NCBI GenBank assembly: GCA_004017275.1 | Contig: SAKE01000017.1 | Location: forward strand, 57,571-121,570 | Length of the DNA stretch: 64,000 nt | Reading direction: 5' to 3' | Source of the DNA: Mesorhizobium sp. | GTDB lineage: Bacteria > Pseudomonadota > Alphaproteobacteria > Rhizobiales > Rhizobiaceae | Shown: in pieces, positions 43,327 through 52,282 of the stretch | Position numbering within the stretch: the stretch's first letter is position 1 | Layout: each line of letters begins with the position of its first letter | The notes under the pieces: model-generated | What the model was told of the DNA's origin: nothing | Database searches by the model: none | What the model saw: the letters and a program-made list of their open reading frames with translations, nothing else | Program-made: the position numbers and the translations under genes

Positions 43327-44520
43327 ATGAGCGATTCATTTCGAGAAGTTACGTCTGTCTCGTGGTTTGGGCGTATCAAGCGCGCAGTCGGCGGGGTCAT
43401 CTTCGGCCTGCTTCTGGTGGTGCTGATGGTGATCGGGCTGTTCTGGAACGAGGGCCGGGCGGTGCAGACGGCGCGCTCGCTGGCCGAAGGCGCGGGCGCT
43501 GTGGTTTCGGTGAGCGCCGACGGCGTCGAAGCCGTTAACGACGGAAAGCTGGTGCATGTCAGCGGGCCGGTGACGGCCGACAGCGACCTCACCGATCCGG
43601 ATTTCGCCATTGCTGCGCAAGGGCTGCGGTTGTCGCGCAACGTCGAGATGTATCAGTGGAAGCAAGAAGAAAAATCCGAGACCACCAAGAAGCTTGGCGG
43701 TGGCGAGGAGACGGTAACCACCTACAGCTATTCGAAGGTGTGGGACGACAGCCAGATCGACTCGTCGGATTTCAAGAAACCCGACGGCCACCAGAATCCG
43801 CCGATGGCGATCCACAGCCGGACCTTCCAGATTCCGCAAGGCAAGCTCGGCGCCTTCGATCTCGATACGCCAGTGCTTGATCGCATCGAGGGCGACAAGA
43901 CGTATTCGCTGTCGCCCGATCAGTCGGCTACGATCAGGGCAGCCTATACCGGCACCAGGCCGCTCAGCATCGCCGACGGCAAGATCTATCTCGGCGCCGA
44001 CACGACAACGCCGGCGCTGGGCGACTACCGTATCGGCTACGAACTGGCGCCGCTCGGCGTGGTCAGCATCGTCGCACGCCAGACCGGCAGCCGGTTCGAG
44101 CCTTACCAGACCGAGGCGGGTGACGCGTTGCTGATGGTCGACACAGGCACTGTCCCGGCCGACAAGATGTTCGCTGAGGCGGTCAGCGCAAACACGCTGA
44201 TTACCTGGCTGCTGCGCGCCGCCGGCCTGCTGTTGCTGACCATCGGCTTTGCCCTGTTCCTCAGCCCGATCGGCGTGATCCTCGACGTCATCCCGTTCCT
44301 CGGCAGCATGGCGCGGATGGGAACCGGCATCATTGCATTCTTCCTGGCGATCCTGGTCGGCACGACGACAATCGCCATTGCCTGGTTCTGGTATCGGCCG
44401 GTTCTGGCTGTGGGCATCCTCGCGGCCGGCGTCATCGCGGCGGCGGCGGTCTACTATCTCGGCCGCTCGCGCAAGGCAGCCACCCCGGTTGCGGTGCCGA
44501 GCGCCGGGGCGGTAACCTAG
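43327..44520 (+). CDS. TMEM43-family (LUMA-like) membrane protein
   Basis: The 397 residues have one N-terminal span (about 22-42, ending in the FWNEGRAV motif that marks the TMEM43 family), a large extracytoplasmic domain (TADSDLTDPDFAI, QPxG-like KW/YSYSKVWDDSQIDSS) and three or four C-terminal spans (about 295-385). The bacterial role of this family is not established. ATG 43327 is chosen because a GGGGGAAAC site lies just before it and the first span begins soon after; the open frame runs 80 codons further upstream without any such features. Confidence 0.8.
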   Translation: MSDSFREVTSVSWFGRIKRAVGGVIFGLLLVVLMVIGLFWNEGRAVQTARSLAEGAGAVVSVSADGVEAVNDGKLVHVSGPVTADSDLTDPDFAIAAQGLRLSRNVEMYQWKQEEKSETTKKLGGGEETVTTYSYSKVWDDSQIDSSDFKKPDGHQNPPMAIHSRTFQIPQGKLGAFDLDTPVLDRIEGDKTYSLSPDQSATIRAAYTGTRPLSIADGKIYLGADTTTPALGDYRIGYELAPLGVVSIVARQTGSRFEPYQTEAGDALLMVDTGTVPADKMFAEAVSANTLITWLLRAAGLLLLTIGFALFLSPIGVILDVIPFLGSMARMGTGIIAFFLAILVGTTTIAIAWFWYRPVLAVGILAAGVIAAAAVYYLGRSRKAATPVAVPSAGAVT

Positions 44521-44526
44521 GTCAAA

Positions 44527-44552
44527 CGCCGAACGGCTACCGCCGTTCGGCG
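44527..44552. terminator. Bidirectional hairpin between convergent genes
   Basis: CGCCGAACGG (44527-44536) pairs with CCGTTCGGCG (44543-44552), and one further C-G pair leaves a 4-base TACC loop. It lies between the TMEM43-like stop and the polyamine amidohydrolase stop and could end both transcripts. No long T-run follows on either side. Confidence 0.65.
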
Positions 44553-44557
44553 CTCAT

Positions 44558-45589
44558 TTACCGATCCTCAAAGCCGGTCAGCACGCCGACGGCGTTGACG
44601 CCGATCTCCTCGACGGCATAGCCGCCTTCCATGACGAACAGCGTCGGCAGGCCGAGCCTGGCGATGCGGCGGCCGATCTTGGGATAATCAGATGTTTTCA
44701 GCTTGAACTGGCTGATTGGGTCTTTCTCGAAGGTGTCAACGCCGAGCGAGACGATGACGACATCCGGTGCGTAGGCGGCGAGCCTGGCGCAGGCGTCCTC
44801 CAGCGAGGCGTTCCAGGCGTCCCAGTCGGTGCCGAAGGGCATCGGATAGTTGATGTTGAAGCCTTCGCCGGCACCGGCGCCGCGTTCGTCGGCATGGCCG
44901 AGGAAGAACGGGTATTCGACCATCGGATCGCCATGCAGATTGAGCACCTGCACGTCTGCACGGTCATAGAAGATTTCCTGCGTGCCGTTGCCGTGGTGGT
45001 AGTCGACATCGAGGATCGAGATGCGTTTGGCACCTTGGTCGCGGAACCATTGCGCGGCAACAGCGGCGTTATTGATGTAGCAATAGCCGCCCATAAAGCC
45101 GGCACCGGCATGGTGGCCGGGCGGACGGCAGAGCGCGAAGGCGGAAGGTTCGCCATCCTTGACCAGGCCGGCGGCGGTCAGCGCCACGTCATAGGACGAC
45201 TTGATCGCAGCCCATGTGCCTTCGACGAAGGTGGCGCCGGCATCGAAGGAATAATAGCCGAGCAGGGCGTCGATGCGCTTCGGCGCCACGTCGCCGCGCA
45301 GGCCGCGGGTCGGCCAGGTGAAGGGCATCGCCGTGCCCGTGAGGCCGGCTTCCAGCCATTGCGGCCAGACCGTCGGCAGGAAGTCGATATAGTCCGATTT
45401 GTGGATGCGCTTGGCGGCGGCGAGATCGTGTTCGATCGGCGCGATGATGGGTCCCAGTTTCTCGCTTTCGACCCGCGCCTTGATGAATTCGGCCCGCGAC
45501 GGCTTTTCGAAACCCGGCACGATGGCCGAGGTGACCAGTTCCATCTGGCCGGCATGGCCAGCATGAAGCGGCGAATAGACAGTCTTCAT
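44558..45589 (-). CDS. Acetylpolyamine amidohydrolase / histone-deacetylase-fold enzyme
   Basis: The 343-residue length equals that of acetylpolyamine amidohydrolases (APAH; about 341). Active-site residues appear in order: H159/H160 (RPPGHH), zinc ligands D196, H198 (VDYHHG) and D285 (SLGVD), and Y324 (EGGY). The numbering is shifted by one from the Mycoplana ramosa enzyme as I remember it. APAH removes acetyl groups from acetylated polyamines or other small amines. The gene lies 23 bases after the TetR gene on the same strand, and a polyamine-type importer is encoded on the other side. The exact substrate is inferred from family only. Confidence 0.9.
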   Translation of the reverse strand: MKTVYSPLHAGHAGQMELVTSAIVPGFEKPSRAEFIKARVESEKLGPIIAPIEHDLAAAKRIHKSDYIDFLPTVWPQWLEAGLTGTAMPFTWPTRGLRGDVAPKRIDALLGYYSFDAGATFVEGTWAAIKSSYDVALTAAGLVKDGEPSAFALCRPPGHHAGAGFMGGYCYINNAAVAAQWFRDQGAKRISILDVDYHHGNGTQEIFYDRADVQVLNLHGDPMVEYPFFLGHADERGAGAGEGFNINYPMPFGTDWDAWNASLEDACARLAAYAPDVVIVSLGVDTFEKDPISQFKLKTSDYPKIGRRIARLGLPTLFVMEGGYAVEEIGVNAVGVLTGFEDR

Positions 45590-45612
45590 GAAATTCCTCT
45601 CGAAATGCGAAA

Positions 45613-46266
45613 TCAGTCAAGGTTGAGATAGGGGCTCACCAGAGCGAGCCACATGGTTTCCACATCGTCCTCGATGAGGTTGTATGTCCTGCGATCCCTC
45701 TTCAGTCCGACCAGCCGGCAGGCGTGCCCGACCTCCATCATCACAAGGCCGAGCCGTTTGGCGATCTTGTCTTCGAGAGCAGGATTCACATGCCGCAGCC
45801 AGGCGGCGTAAAGCGCGATGATCTGCTCATCATATTCGTCCTGGATAGGCCTGAGATCGGCGTTGCCTGAAATGGCCTCGATCACCGGCATCAGGGTCGC
45901 GTTTTCGAGATAGATACTGGACGTGTCGATAAAGAGCCTGCGCACTTCGCGCCGGAATTCTTCGCGGTTGGTGGGCTGGGGGACCTTGATGCGTCTCTCG
46001 ATCACCTCCGGAAAGGAGGACAGCCAACGCCGGGCGAGGTCCAGAAGAATGGCTTCCTTGTTGGGAAAGTACTGGTAGACCGAACCGACCGACAAGCCCG
46101 CGCGCTGCGCGATGGCAAGCGTCGTTGGCGTCTTGGTTCCTTGCTCCCGCGTCAAGACCAGCGCCGCGTCGAGAATCCTGTCGACCACCTTGCTCGAGCG
46201 TTGTTGCCGCGGCTGCTTGCGCGGTTCGAGCGCTATCCTGGTTTTGCGATCGAGACTGCGCTTCAC
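45613..46266 (-). CDS. TetR-family regulator
   Basis: With GTG 46266 the protein has 217 residues. The HTH lies at about 26-70 (VVDRILDAALVLTREQG, then TTLAIAQRAGLSVGSVYQYF followed by PNKEAIL). The C-terminal effector domain is unassigned. The frame is open further upstream; GAGGA 10 bases before GTG supports this start, though an upstream start would add up to 35 residues. It is divergent from the amidohydrolase gene and precedes the APAH gene, so it probably controls both the APAH side and the importer side. Confidence 0.85.
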   Translation of the reverse strand: MKRSLDRKTRIALEPRKQPRQQRSSKVVDRILDAALVLTREQGTKTPTTLAIAQRAGLSVGSVYQYFPNKEAILLDLARRWLSSFPEVIERRIKVPQPTNREEFRREVRRLFIDTSSIYLENATLMPVIEAISGNADLRPIQDEYDEQIIALYAAWLRHVNPALEDKIAKRLGLVMMEVGHACRLVGLKRDRRTYNLIEDDVETMWLALVSPYLNLD

Positions 46267-46525
46267 GGCTTGACGTCCTCGTTCCCCGCCTGGTCCCAAC
46301 ACAAGCAGAGCGTGCTGTCCACAATACATTGCATATTCCACATGTTGACAAACGCGAATGTTCAGTCGCATTCTTTATCCACGCCGCCTTCAGGGATGAC
46401 AAGGGGAATTTCGAAGACAGCGGACTGGCATCCTTTTTCGTCCCATGGCGCCGTTCCGGTGGAGTGGCAGTCGTTGGACAAGAGGTCTGTCGGTATCAAT
46501 CAGTCGTCAAAAGCGCGGAGTCGCG
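46267..46525. promoter_or_regulatory. Divergent promoter region, TetR / amidohydrolase
   Basis: This 259-base gap contains a TTGACA box at 46345-46350 and, just after it, GAATG-N8-CATTC (46356-46373), an inverted repeat that might serve as a TetR operator overlapping the promoter. Both are short and could be chance. Confidence 0.35.
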
Positions 46526-48205
46526 ATGTCTGTCACAGGTGCGGGTCACAATGCGGATCTGATCGTCATCAACGGTCGTGTGCAGACCATGGACGACGAC
46601 AATCCCGCCGCCGAGGCGGTTGCCGTCAAGGACGGCGCCATCATTGCCATCGGCAGCCGCGCCTCTATCGAAGAGCTCAGGGGACCGGCCACCAAAGTCA
46701 TCGACGCCAAGGGCGGTTCGGTGGTCCCGGGTTTCATCGAAGCCCACATGCATCTCTTTTCAGGCGGGGCGGAACTTGCCCACCTTCAACTCACGGGTAT
46801 TCACGGCTTCGAGGCGCTGCAAAAGGCGATCCGCGACTATGCGCCGACGCAGCCCAATGCACCGATGCTGGTTGGCCAAGGTGTCGACTACACAGTGCTC
46901 GGTAGCGAGCGGGTGACGCGCCACCATCTCGATGCCATTTTGCCCGAACGCGCGTTCTGCATGGCGGCGCCAGACCATCACACCATGTGGGCCAACACCA
47001 AGGCGCTGGAAATGGCCGGCATCCTGCAGGGGCGCACACTTGGCCCTGGCAATGAGATCGTCATGGGTGACGATGGTCTGGCCGCGGGCGAATTGCGCGA
47101 GGGCGAGGCCTTCGGCCCGGTGCTCGACCTTGCCGGCGAAGGCCGGGTGCGGCTGGGGCTTTCGACCGGCGGCGAGCCGGACCCGATGCCGACGGCGGCG
47201 GAGCGCAACGCCGACCGCGACATCATGCGGCGCGGGCTCGCCTGGTGCGCCCGTCACGGCATCACCTCGATCCAGAACATGGACGGCAATTTCTATCAGC
47301 TTGAGTTGCTGGCCGAGATCGAGGCCGAGGAAGGTTTGCCCTGTCGCGTTCAGATACCGTTCCACTACAAGAATTTCATGACGCTCGACATGCTCGACAA
47401 GGCGTCAACGATGGCCGAACGCTACAACAGCGAATGGCTGTCGTCGGGCATGGTCAAGGTGTTCTACGACGGCGTGCTCGATTCCTGGACGGCTGTCATG
47501 GTCGAGCCCTATGCCGACCGCCCGGACTGGGTTGGCGAGCCTTTGTTCACACCGCAGCAGTTCATCGATCTGGCCGTCGCGGTCGACAGGCGCGGGCTGC
47601 AGATCGCCGTGCATTCGATCGGAGACGGCGCGGTGCGCGCGGTGCTCGACGGCTATGAGGCGGCGCAGAAGGCGAACGGCAGGCGCGACAGCCGTCACCG
47701 TGTCGAGCACATCGAGGTCACCACCACATCGGACGTACCGCGTTTCGCCGAACTCGGCGTCATCGCCTCCATGCAACCACCGCATCCGCCCGGCGCCATG
47801 GATTTTCCGCTGGAGCCAACGATATCGCGCATCGGGCCGGCGCGCTGGCCCTTGAGCTATGCCTGGCGGACCTTGAAGGATGCCGGCGCGCATGTCGTCT
47901 TCGCCTCGGACTGGCCGGTGTCGCCGATCGACCCGATTCTGGGCATTCAGGCGGCAGTGTTGCGCAAACCATGGGCAGAGAGCGACCCGGACCAGAGTTT
48001 TTCGCTGCATGAAGCGCTCGCTGGCTACACGGTCGAGGGCGCCTATGCCGAATTCAAAGAACACCGCAAGGGCATGCTGAAGTCAGGCTACATGGCCGAT
48101 CTGGTGGTTTTGTCGGCGGATATCGAGAAGACAGCCCCATCCGAGCTGCACAGGGTATGGCCGGTGACGACGATCTGCGGCGGCAAGGTCACCTATCAGG
48201 CCTGA
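46526..48205 (+). CDS. Amidohydrolase family 3 (YtcJ-like) metal hydrolase
   Basis: The 559 residues carry the metal-dependent amidohydrolase pattern: N-terminal beta sandwich (DLIVINGRVQTMDD), first metal motif HMH at 74-76 (FIEAHMHLF), His in LQIAVHSIGDGAV, a third His in HRVEHIEV, and the catalytic-type Asp in FASDWPVSPID, closing with ADLVVLSADI. YtcJ/NfdA-type enzymes hydrolyse N-substituted amides, formamides or cyclic amides. No signal peptide, so cytoplasmic. ATG 46526 has a GGAG site 6 bases upstream. It lies 141 bases before the importer genes and is probably co-transcribed with them. Confidence 0.9.
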   Translation: MSVTGAGHNADLIVINGRVQTMDDDNPAAEAVAVKDGAIIAIGSRASIEELRGPATKVIDAKGGSVVPGFIEAHMHLFSGGAELAHLQLTGIHGFEALQKAIRDYAPTQPNAPMLVGQGVDYTVLGSERVTRHHLDAILPERAFCMAAPDHHTMWANTKALEMAGILQGRTLGPGNEIVMGDDGLAAGELREGEAFGPVLDLAGEGRVRLGLSTGGEPDPMPTAAERNADRDIMRRGLAWCARHGITSIQNMDGNFYQLELLAEIEAEEGLPCRVQIPFHYKNFMTLDMLDKASTMAERYNSEWLSSGMVKVFYDGVLDSWTAVMVEPYADRPDWVGEPLFTPQQFIDLAVAVDRRGLQIAVHSIGDGAVRAVLDGYEAAQKANGRRDSRHRVEHIEVTTTSDVPRFAELGVIASMQPPHPPGAMDFPLEPTISRIGPARWPLSYAWRTLKDAGAHVVFASDWPVSPIDPILGIQAAVLRKPWAESDPDQSFSLHEALAGYTVEGAYAEFKEHRKGMLKSGYMADLVVLSADIEKTAPSELHRVWPVTTICGGKVTYQA

Positions 48206-48346
48206 CTATGGCATGGGGCTTGCAGGCCTCGATGACTGACTGAACTGTGATTCAATGCCGGGCTTGCCAACCTACCGGCCATGTGGTCACATCGAACAGG
48301 GGAAGAGCTCCGCCAGCAAGAGTGGGGTCAACAGTGAGGCGTAATC

Positions 48347-49441
48347 GTGCCGGACAAACCGGATCGGAATGCGATTGAAGTAGTAAACGTCAGTAAAATT
48401 TTCGGATCAGGTGAGGGGCGGGTCGCTGCCCTCGACGCGGTCTCGGTATCCATCCGCGAGAACGAATTCTTCACGTTGCTGGGGCCATCCGGCTGCGGCA
48501 AGACGACATTGCTCAGACTGATCGCGGGCTTCGACTTCCCTACCGCCGGTGAAATCCTGCTCTATGGCCAGGACATCGCGCTGCTGCCGCCCTTCAAGCG
48601 GCCGGTCAACACCGTTTTCCAGTCCTACGCGCTGTTCCCGCACATGACGGTCGCCGACAATATCGGCTTTGGCCTGGAAATGCTGGGCAAGCCAAAGACC
48701 CAGATCAAGGCGCGCGTCGCCGAGATGCTGAAGCTGGTCAAGATGGAGGCACTCGCCGGCCGTCGCACCAGCCAGATCTCCGGCGGCCAGCAGCAACGCG
48801 TGGCGCTGGCCCGGGCGCTCGCACCGCAGCCGAAAGTGCTGCTGCTCGACGAACCGCTGTCGGCGCTCGACTACAAGCTGCGCAAGGAGATGCAGATCGA
48901 ACTGAAGCGGCTGCAGCATGAGACCGGCATCACCTTCATCTTCGTCACCCACGACCAGGAGGAAGCGTTGACGATGTCGGACCGCATCGCGGTCATGTCT
49001 TCCGGCAAGATCCTGCAGGTCGGTTCGCCCTGGGATATCTACGACAAGCCGGCGGAGCGGTTCGTCGCCGACTTCATCGGCGAAACCAACTTCCTCACCG
49101 CCGCCATCAGCGAGATGGCCAACGGCAAGGCGCGCGCGACGCTCAAGTCCGGTGCGACCATCGAGGCGACTGTGGCCCAAGGTTTCCAACCCAAACCCAA
49201 TGCCACGGTCGTGGTTCGGCCCGAACACGCCAAGCTGACCAAGGGCAAGGGCGAATTGTCGGGAACGGTCGACAACATCGTCTATTTTGGTACCGACACC
49301 CACATCCATGTTCATCTCGACAGTGGCGAACTCTTCACCGTGCGCCAACAGAACACGCGGAGCGCAGGCTGTGGTTTCGAGAAGGCCGACAAGGTCGGCA
49401 TCCTCATCGGCAGCGATGCTGCCCAGGTCCTGAAGGACTGA
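48347..49441 (+). CDS. Polyamine-type ABC importer, ATP-binding protein (PotA-like)
   Basis: The 364 residues show Walker A GPSGCGKT (46-53), signature ISGGQQQRVALARAL, Walker B VLLLDEPLSALD, switch-His in FIFVTHDQEEAL, and a C-terminal TOBE domain (about 285-355, ATVVVRPEHAKL). The subfamily is the PotA/CysA type. Starts with GTG 48347. The next gene begins 2 bases after the stop. Confidence 0.93.
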   Translation: MPDKPDRNAIEVVNVSKIFGSGEGRVAALDAVSVSIRENEFFTLLGPSGCGKTTLLRLIAGFDFPTAGEILLYGQDIALLPPFKRPVNTVFQSYALFPHMTVADNIGFGLEMLGKPKTQIKARVAEMLKLVKMEALAGRRTSQISGGQQQRVALARALAPQPKVLLLDEPLSALDYKLRKEMQIELKRLQHETGITFIFVTHDQEEALTMSDRIAVMSSGKILQVGSPWDIYDKPAERFVADFIGETNFLTAAISEMANGKARATLKSGATIEATVAQGFQPKPNATVVVRPEHAKLTKGKGELSGTVDNIVYFGTDTHIHVHLDSGELFTVRQQNTRSAGCGFEKADKVGILIGSDAAQVLKD

Positions 49442-49443
49442 CG

Positions 49444-50364
49444 ATGGCGACCGCAGAAGAAGTCGCCAAGGCAGCGGAGCGGCGCGATGTCCGTGACCGC
49501 TGGCTTCTGTCAGCGCCAGCGCTGCTTGTCATTTTCCTCGCCGCGACCGGTCCCCTGCTGATCGTGCTCGTCTACTCGTTCCTGACACCGGGTCCCTATG
49601 GCGACGTAAAATGGCAATTCTCGCCGGAAGCATGGATCGCGGTGTTTCTGGAACGCGATATATTCGACGACACGCTTTCGGCCGCCGCCGCCCACGTCAC
49701 CATCTTCCTGCGCTCGATCAAGCTTTCGGTGGTGACGACCATCGCCACCTTGGTGCTTGGCTTCCCAACCGCCTATTTCATGGCGACACGCAGCGAAAAG
49801 ACACGCGATCTCTGGCTGTTCCTGATCACCATCCCGTTCTGGACCAACCTGCTGATCCGCACCTTCGCGGTGCTGCAGATCATCCGCAACGAAGGCATCG
49901 TCAACTCGATCCTGCTCAAGCTCGGTATCATCTCGGCGCCGATCCAGATCCTCTACACCGACACGGCGATCCTGATCGGCATGGCCTATGTCTACCTGCC
50001 GCTGATGGTGCTGCCGATTTATGCGAGCATGGAAAAGCTCGATTTCCGGTTGGTCGAGGCGGGCTACGATCTTTACGCGACGCGGTTCCAGGTGCTGCGG
50101 CGAATTATCTTTCCGCTGGTCAAGCCGGGTGTCATCGCCGGCTCCATCCTCGTCTTCATTCCAGCGCTTGGCGCCTATGTGACGCCGAGTGTGCTTGGCG
50201 GCGGCAAGAACATGATGCTGTCCAACCTGATCGAATTGCAGTTCGGGCAGGGCCGCAACTGGCCGCTCGGCTCGGCGCTGTCGATCGCCGTCATGATCAT
50301 CGTGATGGTGGCGCTGCTCGCCTATGTGCGCAATGCCGGCAAGTCGGGGGTGCGTCATGGCTAA
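49444..50364 (+). CDS. Polyamine-type ABC importer, permease (PotB-like)
   Basis: The 306 residues have six membrane spans and the permease EAA-like loop (RLVEAGYDLYATRFQVLRRI followed by IFPLVKPGVIAG). The N-terminus has MATAEEVAKAAERRDVRDRW before span 1. It overlaps the next permease gene by 8 bases. Confidence 0.93.
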   Translation: MATAEEVAKAAERRDVRDRWLLSAPALLVIFLAATGPLLIVLVYSFLTPGPYGDVKWQFSPEAWIAVFLERDIFDDTLSAAAAHVTIFLRSIKLSVVTTIATLVLGFPTAYFMATRSEKTRDLWLFLITIPFWTNLLIRTFAVLQIIRNEGIVNSILLKLGIISAPIQILYTDTAILIGMAYVYLPLMVLPIYASMEKLDFRLVEAGYDLYATRFQVLRRIIFPLVKPGVIAGSILVFIPALGAYVTPSVLGGGKNMMLSNLIELQFGQGRNWPLGSALSIAVMIIVMVALLAYVRNAGKSGVRHG

Positions 50365-51157
50365 GAATTTTTCCATCAAGCACCAGCCAGGGTTCACCGC
50401 GATCGCCGCGACCTGCTTTATCGTGCTCTATCTGCCCATCATCGTGCTGGTCATCTATGCCTTCAACGCGGCGAGCTCGACCTCCGAATGGGGCGGCTTT
50501 TCGCTGAAATGGTTCCAGTCGGCATGGCAGAACACGCAGGTCGTCGATGCCACGTTGCGTTCCTTTCAGATAGGCTCGATAGCGGCTGTGCTTTCCACCA
50601 CCTTCGCCACCATGGCGGCTCTCGCCACCACGCGCACCGCGCCCTATCCCGGTCTCACCTTCAAATATGCGGCGATCAACCAGCCGCTGATGGTGCCCGA
50701 GATTGTCACCGGCGTGGCGCTGCTGATCTTCTTCTCGCGCATCAAGATCTTCACCGGCTATTCCGGCATCGGCTATCTGATCGCCGCGCATACGGCATTC
50801 TGCATTCCCTTTGCCTATTTGCCGATCCGGGCGCGGCTTGAGAATATGGACCTGACGCTGGAGCGTGCCGCCGCCGACCTCTATGCGACGCCCTGGAAAA
50901 CCTTTCGCCGCATCACCCTGCCGCTCCTGTGGCCCGGCATCCTGGCCGGACTGATGCTGGCCTTCGTCATCTCGCTCGACGACGTGGTCATCACCGAGTT
51001 CGTCAAATCGGGCGGCCAGGACACGCTGCCCACCTACATGCTCGGCCAGATACGCCGCGGCATCACACCCGAGATCAACGCGATATCGACCGCCTTCCTG
51101 CTGCTTTCGGTCGCGATCGTCACGTTGTTTTTCTTCGTCAGCAGGAAACGAGACTGA
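50357..51157 (+). CDS. Polyamine-type ABC importer, permease (PotC-like)
   Basis: The 266 residues have six membrane spans; EAA-type loop is LERAAADLYATPWKTFRRIT and the terminal LPLLWPGILAG, with SLDDVVITEFVKSGGQDTLP near the end as in PotC/PotI. ATG 50357 is chosen because it overlaps potB-like stop (TAA 50362-50364) and gives the expected start MAKNFS; the frame is open 33 bases earlier. Confidence 0.93.
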   Translation: MAKNFSIKHQPGFTAIAATCFIVLYLPIIVLVIYAFNAASSTSEWGGFSLKWFQSAWQNTQVVDATLRSFQIGSIAAVLSTTFATMAALATTRTAPYPGLTFKYAAINQPLMVPEIVTGVALLIFFSRIKIFTGYSGIGYLIAAHTAFCIPFAYLPIRARLENMDLTLERAAADLYATPWKTFRRITLPLLWPGILAGLMLAFVISLDDVVITEFVKSGGQDTLPTYMLGQIRRGITPEINAISTAFLLLSVAIVTLFFFVSRKRD

Positions 51158-51179
51158 ACCGAAAATGGGAGTTAAAACC

Positions 51180-52214
51180 ATGAACTGGAAGACAACAGCA
51201 ACCGCCATGGGGTTGGCGTTGCTCGCTTCGACGGGCCTCGCCCGCGCCGACGGCGAACTGAACATCTACAATTGGGGCAACTATACCAGCCCCGACGTGA
51301 TCAAGAAGTTCGAGGCGAAGTACAACGTCAAGGTGACCATCACCGACTACGATTCTAACGACACCGCGCTGGCCAAGGTTCGCCAGGGCGGCACCGGTTT
51401 CGACATCGCGGTGCCTTCGCAGACCTATGTGCCGATATGGATCAAGGAAGGCCTCGTCCAGGAGACCGATCCGGGCAAGATGGAGAACTTCAAGAACGTG
51501 GCGCCCGAATGGGCCAATCCTGAATTCGATCCGGGCCGCAAATATTCGGTGCCATGGGCCTGGGGCACGATCGGCGTCGTCGTCAACACCGATGCCTATA
51601 AAGGCCCGACCGATACGTGGGGCATCGTCTTCAATGCGCCCGATGAGCTGAAGGGCAAGGTCAACGTCGTTCCGGAGATGAACGACGTCATCTTCGCGGC
51701 GATCAAATATGTCGGCGGCCAGCAATGCACCGACGACAGGGCGGTGCTGAAGAAGGTACGCGACCTGCTGGTGGCGGCCAAGCCGAACTGGATCGCGATG
51801 GAATACAACACCATCGAGAAGATGGGCGCCGGCGACTTCAAGGCAACCAGCGACTGGAACGGCTCGGCGCTGCGCCAGCGTCTGGCCAACCCGGCCATCC
51901 ATTACAACTATCCGAAGGAAGGCTTTGGCCTGTGGAGCGACAACGTCGTCGTTCTGAAGGAAGCCAAGAACGTCGAGAATGCCAAGCTGTTCCAGAACTT
52001 CATCATGGATCCGGAAAACGCGGCTGGCCTCTCGGCCTTCCACCGCTATGCCAACGCCATCATCGGCTCGGACAAGTACATGCCGGCCGACATGAAGGAT
52101 GCGCCGGAAGTCGTCATTCCGGCCGACGCCAAGCCGAAAGGCGAATTCCAGAAGATGTGCGCGCCGGAAACGCAGGAACTCTACACCAAGATCTGGACCG
52201 AACTGCAGAAGTAA
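51180..52214 (+). CDS. Polyamine-type periplasmic binding protein (PotD/PotF-like)
   Basis: The 344 residues have a signal peptide (MNWKTTATAMGLALLAS, cleaved near ARA-D) and the PotD/PotF start LNIYNWGNYTSPDVIKKF, with YDSNDTALAKVRQGGTGFD and PSQTYVPIWIKEGLVQE next. GGGAG lies 8 bases before ATG 51180; the ATG at 51165 lies inside that site's flank and is less likely. The ligand is probably a cationic amine. A strong terminator follows the stop by 10 bases. Confidence 0.92.
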   Translation: MNWKTTATAMGLALLASTGLARADGELNIYNWGNYTSPDVIKKFEAKYNVKVTITDYDSNDTALAKVRQGGTGFDIAVPSQTYVPIWIKEGLVQETDPGKMENFKNVAPEWANPEFDPGRKYSVPWAWGTIGVVVNTDAYKGPTDTWGIVFNAPDELKGKVNVVPEMNDVIFAAIKYVGGQQCTDDRAVLKKVRDLLVAAKPNWIAMEYNTIEKMGAGDFKATSDWNGSALRQRLANPAIHYNYPKEGFGLWSDNVVVLKEAKNVENAKLFQNFIMDPENAAGLSAFHRYANAIIGSDKYMPADMKDAPEVVIPADAKPKGEFQKMCAPETQELYTKIWTELQK

Positions 52215-52224
52215 TCGCTGCATA

Positions 52225-52260
52225 ACGGACCCGGCGGCACACGCCGCCGGGTCCGTTTTT
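52225..52260 (+). terminator. Strong intrinsic terminator after the binding-protein gene
   Basis: ACGGACCCGGCGGC (52225-52238) pairs perfectly with its complement (52243-52256) across an ACAC loop, and TTTTT follows at 52256-52260. It lies between the binding-protein gene and the first serine hydrolase gene, so transcripts should largely stop here; the downstream pair then relies on read-through or its own promoter. Confidence 0.92.
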
Positions 52261-52282
52261 CTGTTGCCGGAGCTTGGCCTTC

